This document shows, piece by piece, positions 53,975 to 63,104 of a stretch of DNA of 64,000 bases. Both the position numbers and the translations under genes were made by a program. Numbering within the stretch: the stretch's first letter is position 1; every line of letters starts with the position of its first letter. The stretch is from positions 186,001 to 250,000 of the forward strand of contig NZ_JAQQXR010000007.1 in NCBI RefSeq assembly GCF_028595325.1, in the 5' to 3' direction. The notes below the pieces were generated by a model. The model searched no databases, was not told where the DNA came from, and saw only the letters and a list, made by a program, of their open reading frames with translations. The DNA is from Janthinobacterium fluminis (GTDB lineage: Bacteria; Pseudomonadota; Gammaproteobacteria; Burkholderiales; Burkholderiaceae_D).

Positions 53975-54586
53975 TCACGCCGCCGGCGGGTCGTCCGCCG
54001 CCGGCGCGGGCGCGCGCTCGAAGCCGAAGCGGGCCGCGACGTCGGCGCCGGCGATGCGCTGCAGCGTCACGGCGCGGCCGAGGTGGCGCAGGCTGAGCGC
54101 GCCGGCGCCGCCGTCCAGCCAGGCCAGCAGCGCGTCGTCGCCGGCCGCGGCGCCGTCGAGTTCCAGCGCCGCCAGCACTTCGGCCGTGTCGCGGTCGTCG
54201 AGCTGGGCGACCAGCGCGCCGCTGCGCAGTATCAATTGCCCGTCCGGGCTCAGGCATGCCTCGTCCAGCGCGCCCAGCGGCGCGCCCGTGTGCAGCACGA
54301 AGCCGTGCCGCGGGTCGCTGCGGGCGATGTAGGGGGTCGCCTCCAGTTGCACATAGACGCGTTGCGGGCCGTTCTGGAAAAACCAGCAGCCGCGGGCGTC
54401 GTGCTCGTAGTTGCGGACGATGAAGCCGAGCAGGGCGGCGTGGACGATGACCTCGCCCGCCAGCCCCAGCGCTTGCGCGCGCGCGTCGCGCATGCGCCAG
54501 CGGCCGCGCGCGTCCAGCCCCAGCCAGCCGTAGCAGTGCGGCACGTTCGGCCATTTCGTGATGGCTTGTTTGACGAGCTCGTCCAT
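53975..54586 (-). CDS. Conserved hypothetical protein (DUF2946/DUF2944-like annotation in relatives)
   Basis: This 203-residue protein starts MDELVKQAITKWPNVPHCYGWLGLDARGRW and has RNYEHDARGCWFFQNGPQRVYV in its middle (key residues CWFFQNGPQRVYV). It resembles a conserved beta-proteobacterial family that I remember only by a DUF label of which I am not certain. It looks soluble, with no signal or membrane span, and the C-terminal 30 residues are Ala/Pro-rich. It lies 13 bases downstream of the yheT-like gene and is probably co-transcribed. Function unknown. Confidence 0.7.
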   Translation of the reverse strand: MDELVKQAITKWPNVPHCYGWLGLDARGRWRMRDARAQALGLAGEVIVHAALLGFIVRNYEHDARGCWFFQNGPQRVYVQLEATPYIARSDPRHGFVLHTGAPLGALDEACLSPDGQLILRSGALVAQLDDRDTAEVLAALELDGAAAGDDALLAWLDGGAGALSLRHLGRAVTLQRIAGADVAARFGFERAPAPAADDPPAA

Positions 54587-54599
54587 ATTGTCCAGGTTG

Positions 54600-55586
54600 T
54601 CAGATGAGGGCAGTGTCGCACAGCGGCGCCGCGCTGGGCGCGCCGCTGCCGCCGCCGTCGAGGAAGTGCAGCAGGCGGCGCGGCAGCCATTCCAGGTTGC
54701 CGGGCGCCTTGCCGGCGACGAAGCCGACGTGGCCGCCGTGCGGCGGGTAGTCGAGCACGACCCGCGGCGCGGCGTGGCGCGGCAGGTGGCAGCCGGGCAG
54801 GAAGGGGTCGTTGCGGGCGTTCAGCACCAGCGTCGGCACGGTGATGTCGGACAGGATGTGCTTGGCGCTGGCGCGGTCCCAGTAGTCGTCGGCGTCGCGG
54901 TAGCCGTGCAGCGGCGCCGTGACGACGTTGTCGAAGGTGTGCAGGTCGCGCGCGGCCAGCATGGCGTCGCGCGCGAACAGGCCGGGGAACTGCTCCAGCT
55001 TGGCCAGGCATTTCGGCTTCAGCGTGCGCAGGAACATATGCGTGTACAGGCGGTTGACGCCGCGCGACAGCGCCCGTCCGCCCTGCGCCAGGTCGAGCGG
55101 GGCCGAGACGGCGCAGGCGGCGTCGACGATCTCGGCCTGGTGCTGCGACTCGCCCAGCCAGCGCAGCAGGGCGTTGCCGCCCAGCGAGACGCCGGTGGCG
55201 TAGAAGCGCCCCTGGGCGCGCCGGCGCAGGCGCCGCACGATCCAGTCGATTTCGGCGGCGTCGCCGGAGTGGTAGAAGCGCGGCGCCCGGTTGGCGTGGC
55301 CGGAGCAGCCGCGGAAGTGCGGCACGGCGCCGGACCAGCCGCGCGCCGCCACGGCCGCCATCAGCGCGCGCGCGTAGTGGCTGGCCGAGGAGCCTTCCAG
55401 GCCGTGGAACAGCAGCACGAACGGTTGCCCCGGCTGGCCGTCGATGAAGTCGACGTCGACGAAGTCGCCGTCCGGCGCGTCCCAGCGCTCGCGCCGCAGC
55501 GGCGGCGCCGGCTTGGCCAGGCACAGCGCCGGGTAGATGGTTTGCAGATGGCCGTTGGGCAGCCACAGCGGGGCGGTGTAGCGCAT
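54600..55586 (-). CDS. YheT-like alpha/beta-hydrolase
   Basis: The 328-residue protein opens with the YheT hallmark LWLPNGHLQTIYPAL, then LLFHGLEGSSASHYARAL (oxyanion region), nucleophile Ser in GVSLGGNALLRWLGE, Asp in NARNDPFLP and His in GGHVGFVAG. The family (COG0429) comprises predicted esterases of unknown natural substrate. It lies between the NTF2-like and hypothetical genes with gaps of 6 and 13 bases, which suggests one operon from 56278 down to 53975. Confidence 0.9.
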   Translation of the reverse strand: MRYTAPLWLPNGHLQTIYPALCLAKPAPPLRRERWDAPDGDFVDVDFIDGQPGQPFVLLFHGLEGSSASHYARALMAAVAARGWSGAVPHFRGCSGHANRAPRFYHSGDAAEIDWIVRRLRRRAQGRFYATGVSLGGNALLRWLGESQHQAEIVDAACAVSAPLDLAQGGRALSRGVNRLYTHMFLRTLKPKCLAKLEQFPGLFARDAMLAARDLHTFDNVVTAPLHGYRDADDYWDRASAKHILSDITVPTLVLNARNDPFLPGCHLPRHAAPRVVLDYPPHGGHVGFVAGKAPGNLEWLPRRLLHFLDGGGSGAPSAAPLCDTALI

Positions 55587-55592
55587 GCTGGC

Positions 55593-56015
55593 CTAGTGCA
55601 GGATGGGCGCCCCGGCGTCGCTGGGCACGCCGCCGGGCGCCACCGAGACGTGGTGCAGCACGATGCGCCAGCCGCGCGGGGTCTTGATGTAGACGTTGGT
55701 GGCCAGCAGGTGCGCGGCCTCGCCGTCGCTGGCGGTGACGCCCTCGACGACGGTGTGGACCGAACTCATCAGATTATGCGTTTCGTGCAGTTGCCCGGCG
55801 CGGATGTGCAGGCCGCCGTCGGCCAGCAGCGCGCCCCACGAGGCGCGGATGGCGGCGTGGCCGATCAGGCGCGCGCCGCCCGGATGGATGCAGACGATTT
55901 CCTCGTCGTCGGCCCACAGGGCCATCAGCGCGTCGAGGTCGGCGCGGTTGATGGCGTCGTAAAACGCCGTTTCCACTTCCGCGGCATTGCCGTTTAACTC
56001 TTTCTGACGTTTCAT
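55593..56015 (-). CDS. NTF2/SnoaL-like domain protein
   Basis: The start at 56015 gives 140 residues. The sequence FYDAINRADLDALMALWADDEEIVCIHPGG (motif parts ALMALWADDEE and CIHPGG) and the C-terminal WRIVLHHVS are typical of the NTF2-like SnoaL_3/DUF4440 group, small cone-shaped folds that bind small molecules. A longer frame from 56198 passes through the zinc-finger gene and a hairpin and is rejected. It is 6 bases upstream of the yheT-like gene. The ligand is unknown. Confidence 0.85.
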   Translation of the reverse strand: MKRQKELNGNAAEVETAFYDAINRADLDALMALWADDEEIVCIHPGGARLIGHAAIRASWGALLADGGLHIRAGQLHETHNLMSSVHTVVEGVTASDGEAAHLLATNVYIKTPRGWRIVLHHVSVAPGGVPSDAGAPILH

Positions 56016-56043
56016 GTACTCTCCGCGACACGTTGCTGCGACG

Positions 56044-56078
56044 GGCGGGCGTCCGGGCCGGCGGCCCGGGCGCCCGCC
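56044..56078. other. GC-rich 16-bp hairpin between zinc-finger and NTF2-like genes
   Basis: GGCGGGCGTCCGGGCC (56044-56059) pairs with GGCCCGGGCGCCCGCC (56063-56078) with one mismatch and a 3-base loop. No T-run follows on the minus strand, so it is more likely an RNA-stability or expression-tuning element than a terminator. Confidence 0.45.
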
Positions 56079-56083
56079 GGGAC

Positions 56084-56278
56084 TTAGTGGTGGCCGGCGA
56101 CGACGCCCGGCTTGAGGCGGTAGGCGGTGCCGCAGTACGGGCAGGTGGCCAGGCCGTCGTGCTTGAATTCGAGGAAGACGCGCGGATGCGAGGACCACAG
56201 CGGCATCGCCGGGTTCGGGCAGTGGGCCGGCAAGTCCTTGCTGTCGAGTTCGACCGCTGGCAGGGTGGGTTTGCTCAT
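56084..56278 (-). CDS. CHCC zinc-finger protein
   Basis: The start at 56278 gives 64 residues; 25 more from 56353 look non-native. Cys20, His31, Cys46 and Cys49 (AHCPNP, SHPRVFLEF, TCPYCGTAYRL) form the CHCC zinc site shared with mitochondrial NDUFS6 and small bacterial proteins. Its function in bacteria is not settled. It is probably the first gene of the minus-strand group leading to the NTF2-like and yheT-like genes. Confidence 0.87.
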   Translation of the reverse strand: MSKPTLPAVELDSKDLPAHCPNPAMPLWSSHPRVFLEFKHDGLATCPYCGTAYRLKPGVVAGHH

Positions 56279-56356
56279 CTTCTTATGCTCCGTGAAACGT
56301 ATGGGTGGGAAAAACCACGATTTTAACGGATTCAGGCAAGCAACAAAATTCATCGG

Positions 56357-56366
56357 TAAAATAGCG
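56357..56366 (+). promoter_or_regulatory. TAAAATAGCG promoter-like motif (azlCD)
   Basis: TAAAATAGCG, a likely -10 element with its discriminator, occurs here and again at 26067-26076 (before purM) and 57632-57641 (before pgk). No good -35 is found at 17 bases. It would start a transcript with a leader of about 150 bases before azlC. Confidence 0.4.
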
Positions 56367-56428
56367 TCTCATTCAGCTCCCGGCCGGCAGCGCTTGTTCT
56401 CAAGGAGGCAGGCGCGCGCGGCGACACC

Positions 56429-56530
56429 ATGACCCCGTTCCAGCCTTGCCGCCCGCGCGCGGCGCACCGTTCCCTCCGCTCCGCCGCCCGCGCCCCTGTG
56501 GCGGGAAAACCACAGGGATGCCGCGCATGA
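56429..56530 (+). CDS. Possible 33-residue leader ORF coupled to azlC
   Basis: ATG at 56429 opens a 33-codon frame rich in Arg, Ala and Pro (MTPFQPCRPRAAHRSLRSAA...). It ends with TGA at 56528-56530 overlapping the azlC ATG at 56527. An AAGGAGG sequence (56402-56408) lies 20 bases upstream, too far to be a standard ribosome site. It may be a translated leader or chance in GC-rich DNA. Confidence 0.25.
   Translation: MTPFQPCRPRAAHRSLRSAARAPVAGKPQGCRA
56494..56517 (+). promoter_or_regulatory. Hairpin covering the azlC ribosome site
   Basis: CCCTGTGG (56494-56501) pairs perfectly with CCACAGGG (56510-56517) around CGGGAAAA. The right arm contains the AGGG that serves the azlC start at 56527, so the folded RNA would hide the ribosome site. 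Confidence 0.5.
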
Positions 56531-57270
56531 GCGAGCCGTCGCGCCGCGCCGCCGCGCCGCCCTATGTGGCCGAACACGACCAGGCGTCCTGGCGCGCCGG
56601 CCTGAAGGAGGGCATGCCCACGCTGTTCGGCATCGCCGCCTGGGGCATGGTGGTCGGCATCGCCATGGTCAAGACGGGCTTGAGCGTGCCGCAGGCGCTG
56701 GCCATGACCCTGCTGGTGTTCGCCGGCTCGGCCCAGCTGGCCTCGCTGCCGCTGATCGCGGCGCACGCGCCGATCTGGGTCATTTTCGCCACGGCGCTGG
56801 TGGTCAATTTGCGCTTCGTCATCTTCTCCGCTTTGCTGGCGCCGCATTTCGCCCATTTGCCGTGGCGCAAGCGCTTCCTGCTCGGCTATGTGTCGGGCGA
56901 CATGACGGTGGCCCTGTTCCTGCAGCGCTACCCGAGCGACCGGCCGGAAGTGGGCAAGCTGTCCTTCCTGAAGGGGCTGCTGTATCCGAACTGGCTGGCC
57001 TGGCAAGTGGGCTCGATCGCCGGCATTCTGCTCGGCAGCACCGTGCCGGCCGAATGGGGCCTGGGCTTCGCCGGCACGCTGGCCATCATTTGCATCACGG
57101 TGCCGCTGGTGGCCAGCCGCGCCGCCCTGTGCGGCGTGCTCGTGGCCGGCGCCGTCGCCGTGCTGGCGGCCGGCCTGCCGTATAAATTGGGCTTGCTGGC
57201 GGCCGTCGTGGTCGGCATGGTGACGGCGATGGCGGTGGAGGAATGGATGGAAAAATGGAGGAAGAAATAA
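56527..57270 (+). CDS. azlC: Branched-chain amino acid exporter large subunit AzlC
   Basis: The ATG at 56527 gives 247 residues, with AGGG 9 bases upstream; 56518 is an alternative. About seven membrane helices and the family segments GLKEGMPTLFGIAAWGMVVG, FAGSAQLASLPLI, VVNLRFVIFSALLAPHF and GYVSGDMTVALFL identify AzlC/YgaZ. With AzlD it exports branched-chain amino acids or analogues. The azlD start overlaps its stop (TAATG). Confidence 0.92.
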   Translation: MSEPSRRAAAPPYVAEHDQASWRAGLKEGMPTLFGIAAWGMVVGIAMVKTGLSVPQALAMTLLVFAGSAQLASLPLIAAHAPIWVIFATALVVNLRFVIFSALLAPHFAHLPWRKRFLLGYVSGDMTVALFLQRYPSDRPEVGKLSFLKGLLYPNWLAWQVGSIAGILLGSTVPAEWGLGFAGTLAIICITVPLVASRAALCGVLVAGAVAVLAAGLPYKLGLLAAVVVGMVTAMAVEEWMEKWRKK

Positions 57271-57605
57271 TGGCGGACTGGGAAATCTGGGCGACCATCG
57301 CCGCGCTGGCCGTGGCCACGGCCGCCACGCGCAGCTCGTTCTGGCTGATCGGCCACCACATCACGATCCCGCCGCGCGTGCAGGAAATGCTGCGCTTCGC
57401 GCCGGCCTGCGCGCTGGCGGCCATCATCGCCCCCGACTTGTTGTTAAACGGCAGCGGCCATGTGCAGTTCGACTTGTCGAACTTGAAACTTGTGGCCGGC
57501 GTCGCCGCCACCGCCTTCTATGTATTGCGGCGCAATATGCTGCAAACCATCGTCTTCGGCATGCTGTTTTTCACGGCTTTGCGGCTGTTGCACGTTTTGT
57601 CATAA
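57270..57605 (+). CDS. azlD: Branched-chain amino acid exporter small subunit AzlD
   Basis: The start at 57270 overlaps the azlC stop by one base and is preceded by GGAGGAAG at good spacing, giving 111 residues. Earlier ATGs (57243, 57255) would overlap azlC more and lack a ribosome site. Four membrane helices and the segments TRSSFWLIGHHITIPPRVQ, LRFAPACALAAIIAPDLL and LRRNMLQTIVFGML are as in AzlD/YgaH. It is the obligate partner of AzlC. Confidence 0.9.
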   Translation: MADWEIWATIAALAVATAATRSSFWLIGHHITIPPRVQEMLRFAPACALAAIIAPDLLLNGSGHVQFDLSNLKLVAGVAATAFYVLRRNMLQTIVFGMLFFTALRLLHVLS

Positions 57606-57631
57606 ACGGCGGTTGTGCGCCGCCCTTGCGG

Positions 57632-57641
57632 TAAAATAGCG
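57632..57641 (+). promoter_or_regulatory. TAAAATAGCG promoter-like motif (pgk)
   Basis: The motif lies 30 bases before the pgk ATG, as expected for a -10 element with a short leader. No close match to TTGACA is present at the standard distance, so the assignment rests on recurrence of the motif upstream of purM and azlC. Confidence 0.45.
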
Positions 57642-57671
57642 CACTTCCTGCCAACCACCCTCTGGATCGCC

Positions 57672-58886
57672 ATGACTGCTGTTCTGAACTTCATCCGTCT
57701 GCAAGACTTGATCACGCAAAATGCCCTGCAAGGCAAGCGCGTCTTTATCCGCGCCGACTTGAACGTGCCGCAAGATGACGCCGGCAACATCACCGAAGAC
57801 ACGCGTATCCGCGCCTCGGTGCCGGCGATCCGCGCCGCGCTGGCCGGCGGCGCCGCCGTCATGGTCACCTCGCACCTGGGCCGTCCGACCGAGGGCGCGT
57901 TCCAGCCGGCCGACAGCCTGGCGCCCGTCGCCGCGCGCCTGGCCGAACTGCTGGGCCAGCCCGTCGAATTGAAACAGAACTGGGTCGACGGCGCCGGCCT
58001 GGAAACGCTGGCCGCCGGCCAGGTGGTGCTGCTGGAAAACGTCCGCGTCAACCCGGGCGAGAAGAAAAACAGCGACGAACTGGCGCAAAAAATGGCCAAG
58101 TTGTGCGATATCTACGTCAACGACGCCTTCGGCACGGCCCACCGGGCCGAGGCCAGCACCCACGGCATCGCCAAGTTCGCGCCCGTCGCCTGCGCCGGCC
58201 CGCTGCTGGCGGCCGAGCTGGACGCGCTGGGCAAGGCGCTGGGCGCGCCGGCGCGGCCGCTGCTGGCCATCGTCGCCGGCTCGAAAGTGTCGAGCAAGCT
58301 GACCATCCTGAAGGCGCTGGCCGAGAAGGTCGACCACCTGATCGTCGGCGGCGGCATCGCCAACACCTTCATGAAGGCCGTCGGCTTGAACGTCGGCAAG
58401 TCCCTGGTCGAGGCGGACCTGGTCGGCGAAGCGAAGGCCATCATCGAGATGATGGCCGCGCGCGGCGCCCAGGTGCCGATTCCCACCGACGTCGTGTGCG
58501 CCAAGGAATTCTCGCCGACGGCGGCGGCCACCGTGAAGGCCGTGGCCGACGTGGCCGACGACGACATGATCCTCGACATCGGCCCGCAGACGGCCAAGCT
58601 GCTGGCGGCGCAAATCGGCGCCGCCGGCACCATCGTCTGGAACGGCCCCGTCGGCGTGTTCGAGTTCGACCAGTTCGGCGAAGGCACGCGGACGCTGGCG
58701 CTGGCCATCGCCGCCTCGCCGGCCTTCTCGATCGCCGGCGGCGGCGACACGCTGGCCGCCATTGCAAAATACGACATTACCGATAAAATCAGTTATATCT
58801 CCACCGGCGGCGGCGCCTTCCTGGAATTCCTGGAAGGCAAGACCCTGCCGGCCGTCGAGATCCTGATGCAGCGCGCCGGCAAATAA
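57672..58886 (+). CDS. pgk: Phosphoglycerate kinase
   Basis: The start at 57672 gives 404 residues, in the normal range. Motifs are [74 protein letters not shown] and GGGDTLAAI. It makes ATP from 1,3-bisphosphoglycerate in glycolysis. It heads a pgk-pyk-fba series typical of this bacterial group. A terminator-like hairpin follows. Confidence 0.97.
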   Translation: MTAVLNFIRLQDLITQNALQGKRVFIRADLNVPQDDAGNITEDTRIRASVPAIRAALAGGAAVMVTSHLGRPTEGAFQPADSLAPVAARLAELLGQPVELKQNWVDGAGLETLAAGQVVLLENVRVNPGEKKNSDELAQKMAKLCDIYVNDAFGTAHRAEASTHGIAKFAPVACAGPLLAAELDALGKALGAPARPLLAIVAGSKVSSKLTILKALAEKVDHLIVGGGIANTFMKAVGLNVGKSLVEADLVGEAKAIIEMMAARGAQVPIPTDVVCAKEFSPTAAATVKAVADVADDDMILDIGPQTAKLLAAQIGAAGTIVWNGPVGVFEFDQFGEGTRTLALAIAASPAFSIAGGGDTLAAIAKYDITDKISYISTGGGAFLEFLEGKTLPAVEILMQRAGK

Positions 58887-58906
58887 GCGCTCGTCCCGTG
58901 GCCGCA

Positions 58907-58945
58907 AGCGCAGCCCGGGGCTGCGCTGTCTGGCCTGGTTTTTTT
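58907..58945 (+). terminator. Terminator-like hairpin after pgk
   Basis: AGCGCAGC (58907-58914) pairs with GCTGCGCT (58920-58927) around CCGGG; flanking GGCC elements can extend the stem. Seven T residues follow at 58939-58945. It would end or attenuate transcription before pyk. Confidence 0.65.
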
Positions 58946-58986
58946 GAACATAGCCGCCGGCTTTGAATTCACGCACAAGGATAGTT

Positions 58987-60435
58987 ATGTCCCGTGGTAC
59001 CAAAATTGTTGCAACGATCGGCCCCGCCTCCAGCGACCTGGATATCCTGATCCGCATGATACGGGCGGGCGTCGACGTGGTGCGCTTGAATTTTTCCCAC
59101 GGCAAGGCGCAAGACCATATCGAGCGCGCCGCCCTGGTGCGCCGCGCCGCCGCCGAGTGCGGCCGCGAAGTGGCCATCATGGCCGATATGCAGGGACCGA
59201 AAATCCGCGTCGGCAAATTTGAGCACGGCAAGATCCAGCTGGAAAACGGCGACAAGTTCATCCTCGACGCCAAGTGGGGCGAGAACGGCGAGCTGGGCAA
59301 CCAGGAACGGGTCGGCCTGGATTACAAGGCGCTGCCGCGCGACGTGCACAATGGCGACTTGTTGCTGTTGAATGACGGCTTGATCGTGCTCGTTGTCGAC
59401 AAGATCGCCGGCAGCGAAATCCACACGACGGTCAAGGTCGGCGGCGAGTTGTCCAACAATAAGGGCATCAACCGCCACGGCGGCGGCTTGACGGCGCCGG
59501 CGCTGACGGCCAAGGACATGGAAGACATCAAGACGGCGATGAGCTTCCAGGCCGACTATTTGGCCATTTCCTTCCCGAAAAGCGCCACGGACATGGCGAT
59601 GGCGCGGCAACTGGCCAATATCGCCGGCGAGCAATACCACCACAAGCCGATGATGATCGCCAAGATCGAGCGCGCCGAGGCCATCCCCGTGCTGCAGGAA
59701 ATCCTCGACGCCTCCGACGGCATCATGGTCGCCCGCGGCGACCTGGCCGTCGAAGTGGGCAACGCCGCCGTGCCGGCCCTGCAAAAGCGCATGATCAAGA
59801 TGGCGCGCGCCTCCAACAAGCTGGCCATCACGGCCACGCAGATGATGGAATCGATGATCGTCAACGCCGTGCCGACCCGGGCCGAAGTGTCCGACGTGGC
59901 CAACGCCGTGCTCGACGGCACCGACGCCGTGATGACCTCGGCCGAGACGGCCTCGGGCAAGTACCCGATAGAAACCGTCGAGATGATGGCCGCCATCTGC
60001 GTCGAGGCCGAGCAGTCCGAATACAACAAGCTCGACGCCGACTTCCTCAACGTCACCTTCACGCGCATCGACCAGTCGATCGCCTACGGCGCCCTGTTCA
60101 CGGCCCACCATTTGCGCGTGAAAGCCATCGTCGCGCTGACGGAGTCGGGCTCGACCGCGCTGTGGATGAGCCGCCACAGCATCGACACGCCGATCTTCGC
60201 GCTCACGCCCAGCATCGCCACGCTGCGCAAGGCCAGCCTGTACCGCAATGTGCGGGCCTACCACCTGATGCAAACGGCGGCCACGGCCGTCGTGCTGAAA
60301 CAAGCCGAGGATTTGATGGTCGCCAACGGCATCGTCGAGAAAGGGGACATGATTGTCGTCACCTGGGGCGAGCCGATGGGCCAGGTGGGCGGCACGAACG
60401 CCTTGAAGATCGTCAAAGTCGGAGAATTCGAATAA
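58987..60435 (+). CDS. pyk: Pyruvate kinase
   Basis: The ATG at 58987 behind AAGGA gives 482 residues; 8 more from 58963 lack support. Motifs are TKIVATIGPASS, VVRLNFSHG, MADMQGPKIRVG, ISFPKSATDM, MIAKIERAEAI, the signature DGIMVARGDLAVEVG and TSAETASGKYP. It forms pyruvate and ATP. Effector-binding C-terminal residues cannot be assigned by eye. fba follows after 72 bases. Confidence 0.97.
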   Translation: MSRGTKIVATIGPASSDLDILIRMIRAGVDVVRLNFSHGKAQDHIERAALVRRAAAECGREVAIMADMQGPKIRVGKFEHGKIQLENGDKFILDAKWGENGELGNQERVGLDYKALPRDVHNGDLLLLNDGLIVLVVDKIAGSEIHTTVKVGGELSNNKGINRHGGGLTAPALTAKDMEDIKTAMSFQADYLAISFPKSATDMAMARQLANIAGEQYHHKPMMIAKIERAEAIPVLQEILDASDGIMVARGDLAVEVGNAAVPALQKRMIKMARASNKLAITATQMMESMIVNAVPTRAEVSDVANAVLDGTDAVMTSAETASGKYPIETVEMMAAICVEAEQSEYNKLDADFLNVTFTRIDQSIAYGALFTAHHLRVKAIVALTESGSTALWMSRHSIDTPIFALTPSIATLRKASLYRNVRAYHLMQTAATAVVLKQAEDLMVANGIVEKGDMIVVTWGEPMGQVGGTNALKIVKVGEFE

Positions 60436-60507
60436 CAGCCGGTCGGCGCGCGCCATCCACGGCCGCGCCAGCCGCCCCCAGGTTTTTCTATTGTTTGGAG
60501 TAATACC

Positions 60508-61572
60508 ATGTCTCTCGTATCCATGCGTCAACTGCTGGACCACGCCGCCGAACACGGCTACGGTCTGCCCGCGTTCAACGTCAACAACCTGGAACAGGTG
60601 CAAGCCATCATGGCCGCCGCCGACGCCGTCGGCAGCCCGGTCATCATGCAGGCTTCGGCCGGCGCCCGCAAATATGCCGGCGAAGCCTTCCTGCGCCACC
60701 TGATCGACGCGGCCGTCGAAGCCTATCCGCACATTCCCGTCGTCATGCACCAGGACCACGGCCAGTCGCCGGCCGTCTGCATGGGCGCGATCCGCTCCGG
60801 CTTCACCTCGGTGATGATGGACGGCTCGCTGGAAGCGGACGGCAAGAGCGTCGCCTCCTACGAGTACAACGTCGAGGTGTCGCGCGAGGTGGTCAAGTTC
60901 TCGCACGCGATCGGCGTCACCGTCGAGGCGGAACTGGGCGTGCTCGGTTCGCTGGAAACCATGAAGGGCGACAAGGAAGACGGCCACGGCGCCGACGGCA
61001 CGATGACCCGCGAGCAGTTGCTGACGGACGTGGCCCAGGCCGCCGACTTCGTCGCCCGCACCCAGTGCGACGCGCTGGCCATCGCCATCGGCACCTCGCA
61101 CGGCGCTTACAAGTTCTCGCGCCAGCCCACCGGCGACATCCTGGCGATCGACCGCATCAAGGAAATCCACGCGCGCATCCCGAACACCCATTTGGTCATG
61201 CACGGTTCCTCGTCGGTGCCGCAGGAGCTGCTGGCGATCATCCGCGAATTCGGCGGCGACATGAAGGAAACCTATGGCGTGCCGGTCGAAGAGATCCAGG
61301 AAGGCATCCGCCACGGCGTGCGCAAGATCAACATCGACACCGACATCCGCCTGGCGATGACGGCCGCGACGCGCAAATACCTGTTCGAGAACCCGTCGAA
61401 ATTCGACCCGCGCGACTTCCTCAAGCCGGCCCGCGAAGCGGCCATGCAGATCTGCAAGGCGCGCTTCCTGGCCTTCGGCTGCGAAGGCCAGGCCGCCAAG
61501 ATCAAGGTCATCCCGATGGAGAAGATGGCCGAGCGCTACAAGGCCGGCGAACTGTCGCAAATCGTTAAGTAA
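60508..61572 (+). CDS. fba: Class II fructose-bisphosphate aldolase
   Basis: The 354-residue protein has class II motifs: [16 protein letters not shown], the zinc-ligand region [51 protein letters not shown] and [15 protein letters not shown]. It cleaves fructose 1,6-bisphosphate, the product of the phosphofructokinase encoded at 34883, and belongs to the longer type (CbbA-like). A GGAG ribosome site precedes it. A CGGCGCGCCG/T-run at 61583-61600 may weakly terminate it. Confidence 0.96.
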   Translation: MSLVSMRQLLDHAAEHGYGLPAFNVNNLEQVQAIMAAADAVGSPVIMQASAGARKYAGEAFLRHLIDAAVEAYPHIPVVMHQDHGQSPAVCMGAIRSGFTSVMMDGSLEADGKSVASYEYNVEVSREVVKFSHAIGVTVEAELGVLGSLETMKGDKEDGHGADGTMTREQLLTDVAQAADFVARTQCDALAIAIGTSHGAYKFSRQPTGDILAIDRIKEIHARIPNTHLVMHGSSSVPQELLAIIREFGGDMKETYGVPVEEIQEGIRHGVRKINIDTDIRLAMTAATRKYLFENPSKFDPRDFLKPAREAAMQICKARFLAFGCEGQAAKIKVIPMEKMAERYKAGELSQIVK

Positions 61573-61678
61573 GTAGTTGCTTCCGGCGCGCCGCTTTTTT
61601 GTGGCGCGTGTTAACTGTGCTTCTGCAGTAAATTGCAGACCCGGCCATGGCGCAAGCCGATTTTTTTGTGAGTGAGAT

Positions 61679-62176
61679 ATGTCTGAAAAAACTTTAGTTG
61701 GTATCGTGATGGGCTCGACCTCGGATTGGGACACGATGAAAGAGGCGGCGCAAATCTGCAAGGATTTCGGCGTGTCCTATGAGGCGCGGGCGCTGTCGGC
61801 GCACCGCACGCCGAAGGAACTGGAAGCGTGGCTGGCCGACATGGAGTCGCGCGGCGCGCAAGCCTTCATCGCCGGCGCCGGCGCCGCCGCCCATCTGGCC
61901 GGCGTGGTGGCCGCGTCGACCATCCTGCCCGTCTTTGGCGTGCCGATCCCCTCGAAATACTTGAAGGGCATGGACTCCTTGCTGTCGACCGTGCAAATGC
62001 CCAAGGGCATCCCGGTGGCGACGCTGGCCATCGGCGAAGCGGGCGCGGCCAACGCGGCCCTGGCCGTGGTCGCCGTGCTGGCGCTCAACGACGCCGGCAT
62101 GAAAGCCAAACTGACCGCCTTCCGCGCCACCCAGGCCGACAAGGTGCGCAACGCCAAGCTGCCTGAACTGAACTAA
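61679..62176 (+). CDS. purE: N5-carboxyaminoimidazole ribonucleotide mutase
   Basis: The 165-residue protein shows GIVMGSTSDWDTMKEA, the active-site histidine in ALSAHRTPKEL, GAGAAAHLAGVVAASTILPVFGVP (in part AHLAGVVAA) and SLLSTVQMPKGIPVATLAIG. It is the class I PurE mutase of purine synthesis, normally working with PurK, which would be outside this window. purC follows after 9 bases, so the two are co-transcribed. Confidence 0.96.
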   Translation: MSEKTLVGIVMGSTSDWDTMKEAAQICKDFGVSYEARALSAHRTPKELEAWLADMESRGAQAFIAGAGAAAHLAGVVAASTILPVFGVPIPSKYLKGMDSLLSTVQMPKGIPVATLAIGEAGAANAALAVVAVLALNDAGMKAKLTAFRATQADKVRNAKLPELN

Positions 62177-62185
62177 GGAAACACC

Positions 62186-63064
62186 ATGTCTGGAATTCTG
62201 GAAACAAACCTGAAGTCGTTGCCCTTCCTGCACCGCGGCAAAGTGCGCGACATCTACGCCGTCGGCGAGGACAAACTCTTGGTCGTGCAAACGGACCGCC
62301 TGTCGGCCTTCGACGTGATCCTCGACGACCCGATCCCGAACAAGGGCAAGATGCTGACGGAAATGTCGAATTTCTGGTTCAAGAAATTCGGCAACTTGAT
62401 GCCGAACCATGAAACGGGCATCGACCCGGTCAGCGTCGTCGCGCCGGAAGAGCGCGACCAGGTCGAGGGCCGCGCCATCGTTGTGAAGAAATTCACGCCG
62501 CTGGGCATCGAGGCTATCGTGCGCGGCTACATCATCGGTTCGGGCTGGAAAGACTACCAGAAGACGGGCGCCATCTGCGGCATCGCGCTGCCGGCCGGCC
62601 TGCAGGAAGCGCAAAAGCTGCCTGAAACCATCTTCACGCCGTCGACGAAGGCCCCGGCCGGCGCCCACGACGAAAACATTTCCTACGAAGAGGCGGAAAA
62701 AATCGTCGGCGCGGACATCGCCCGCCAGGTGCGCGCCGCCGCCATCGACCTGTACACGCAGGCGGCCGAGTACGCGGCCACGCGCGGCATCATCATCGCC
62801 GACACGAAGTTCGAGTTCGGCCTGGACGAGCACGGCACCGTCCACCTGATCGACGAAATCCTCACGCCCGACTCGTCGCGCTTCTGGCCGATGTCGAGCT
62901 ACCAGGTGGGCATGTCGCCGCCCTCGTTCGACAAGCAGTTCGTGCGCGACTGGCTGGACGCCCAGCCTTGGGACAAGAAGGCGCCGGCGCCGCGCGTGCC
63001 GCAGGACGTGCTGGACCAGACGTCGGCCAAGTATGCCGAGGCGCTGCGCCTGCTGACCCAGTAA
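62186..63064 (+). CDS. purC: SAICAR synthetase
   Basis: The 292-residue protein contains [75 protein letters not shown] and [15 protein letters not shown], all typical of the longer PurC type. It condenses CAIR with aspartate using ATP, the step after PurE. An AAGGAAA ribosome site precedes it. Confidence 0.97.
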   Translation: MSGILETNLKSLPFLHRGKVRDIYAVGEDKLLVVQTDRLSAFDVILDDPIPNKGKMLTEMSNFWFKKFGNLMPNHETGIDPVSVVAPEERDQVEGRAIVVKKFTPLGIEAIVRGYIIGSGWKDYQKTGAICGIALPAGLQEAQKLPETIFTPSTKAPAGAHDENISYEEAEKIVGADIARQVRAAAIDLYTQAAEYAATRGIIIADTKFEFGLDEHGTVHLIDEILTPDSSRFWPMSSYQVGMSPPSFDKQFVRDWLDAQPWDKKAPAPRVPQDVLDQTSAKYAEALRLLTQ

Positions 63065-63104
63065 GAGAGTAGCTTGTCATGACACTTCCAGCAATGAGCG
63101 CGGC

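Noticed and set aside
61583-61600. CGGCGCGCCG followed by a T-run after fba as a terminator
   Set aside because: The palindrome leaves too little loop for a stable hairpin, and the alternative pairing puts the T-run in the loop.
58969-61761. A 930-codon minus-strand frame opposite pyk and fba
   Set aside because: Both sense genes are unmistakable; the antisense protein consists of low-complexity Asp/His/Val-rich sequence.
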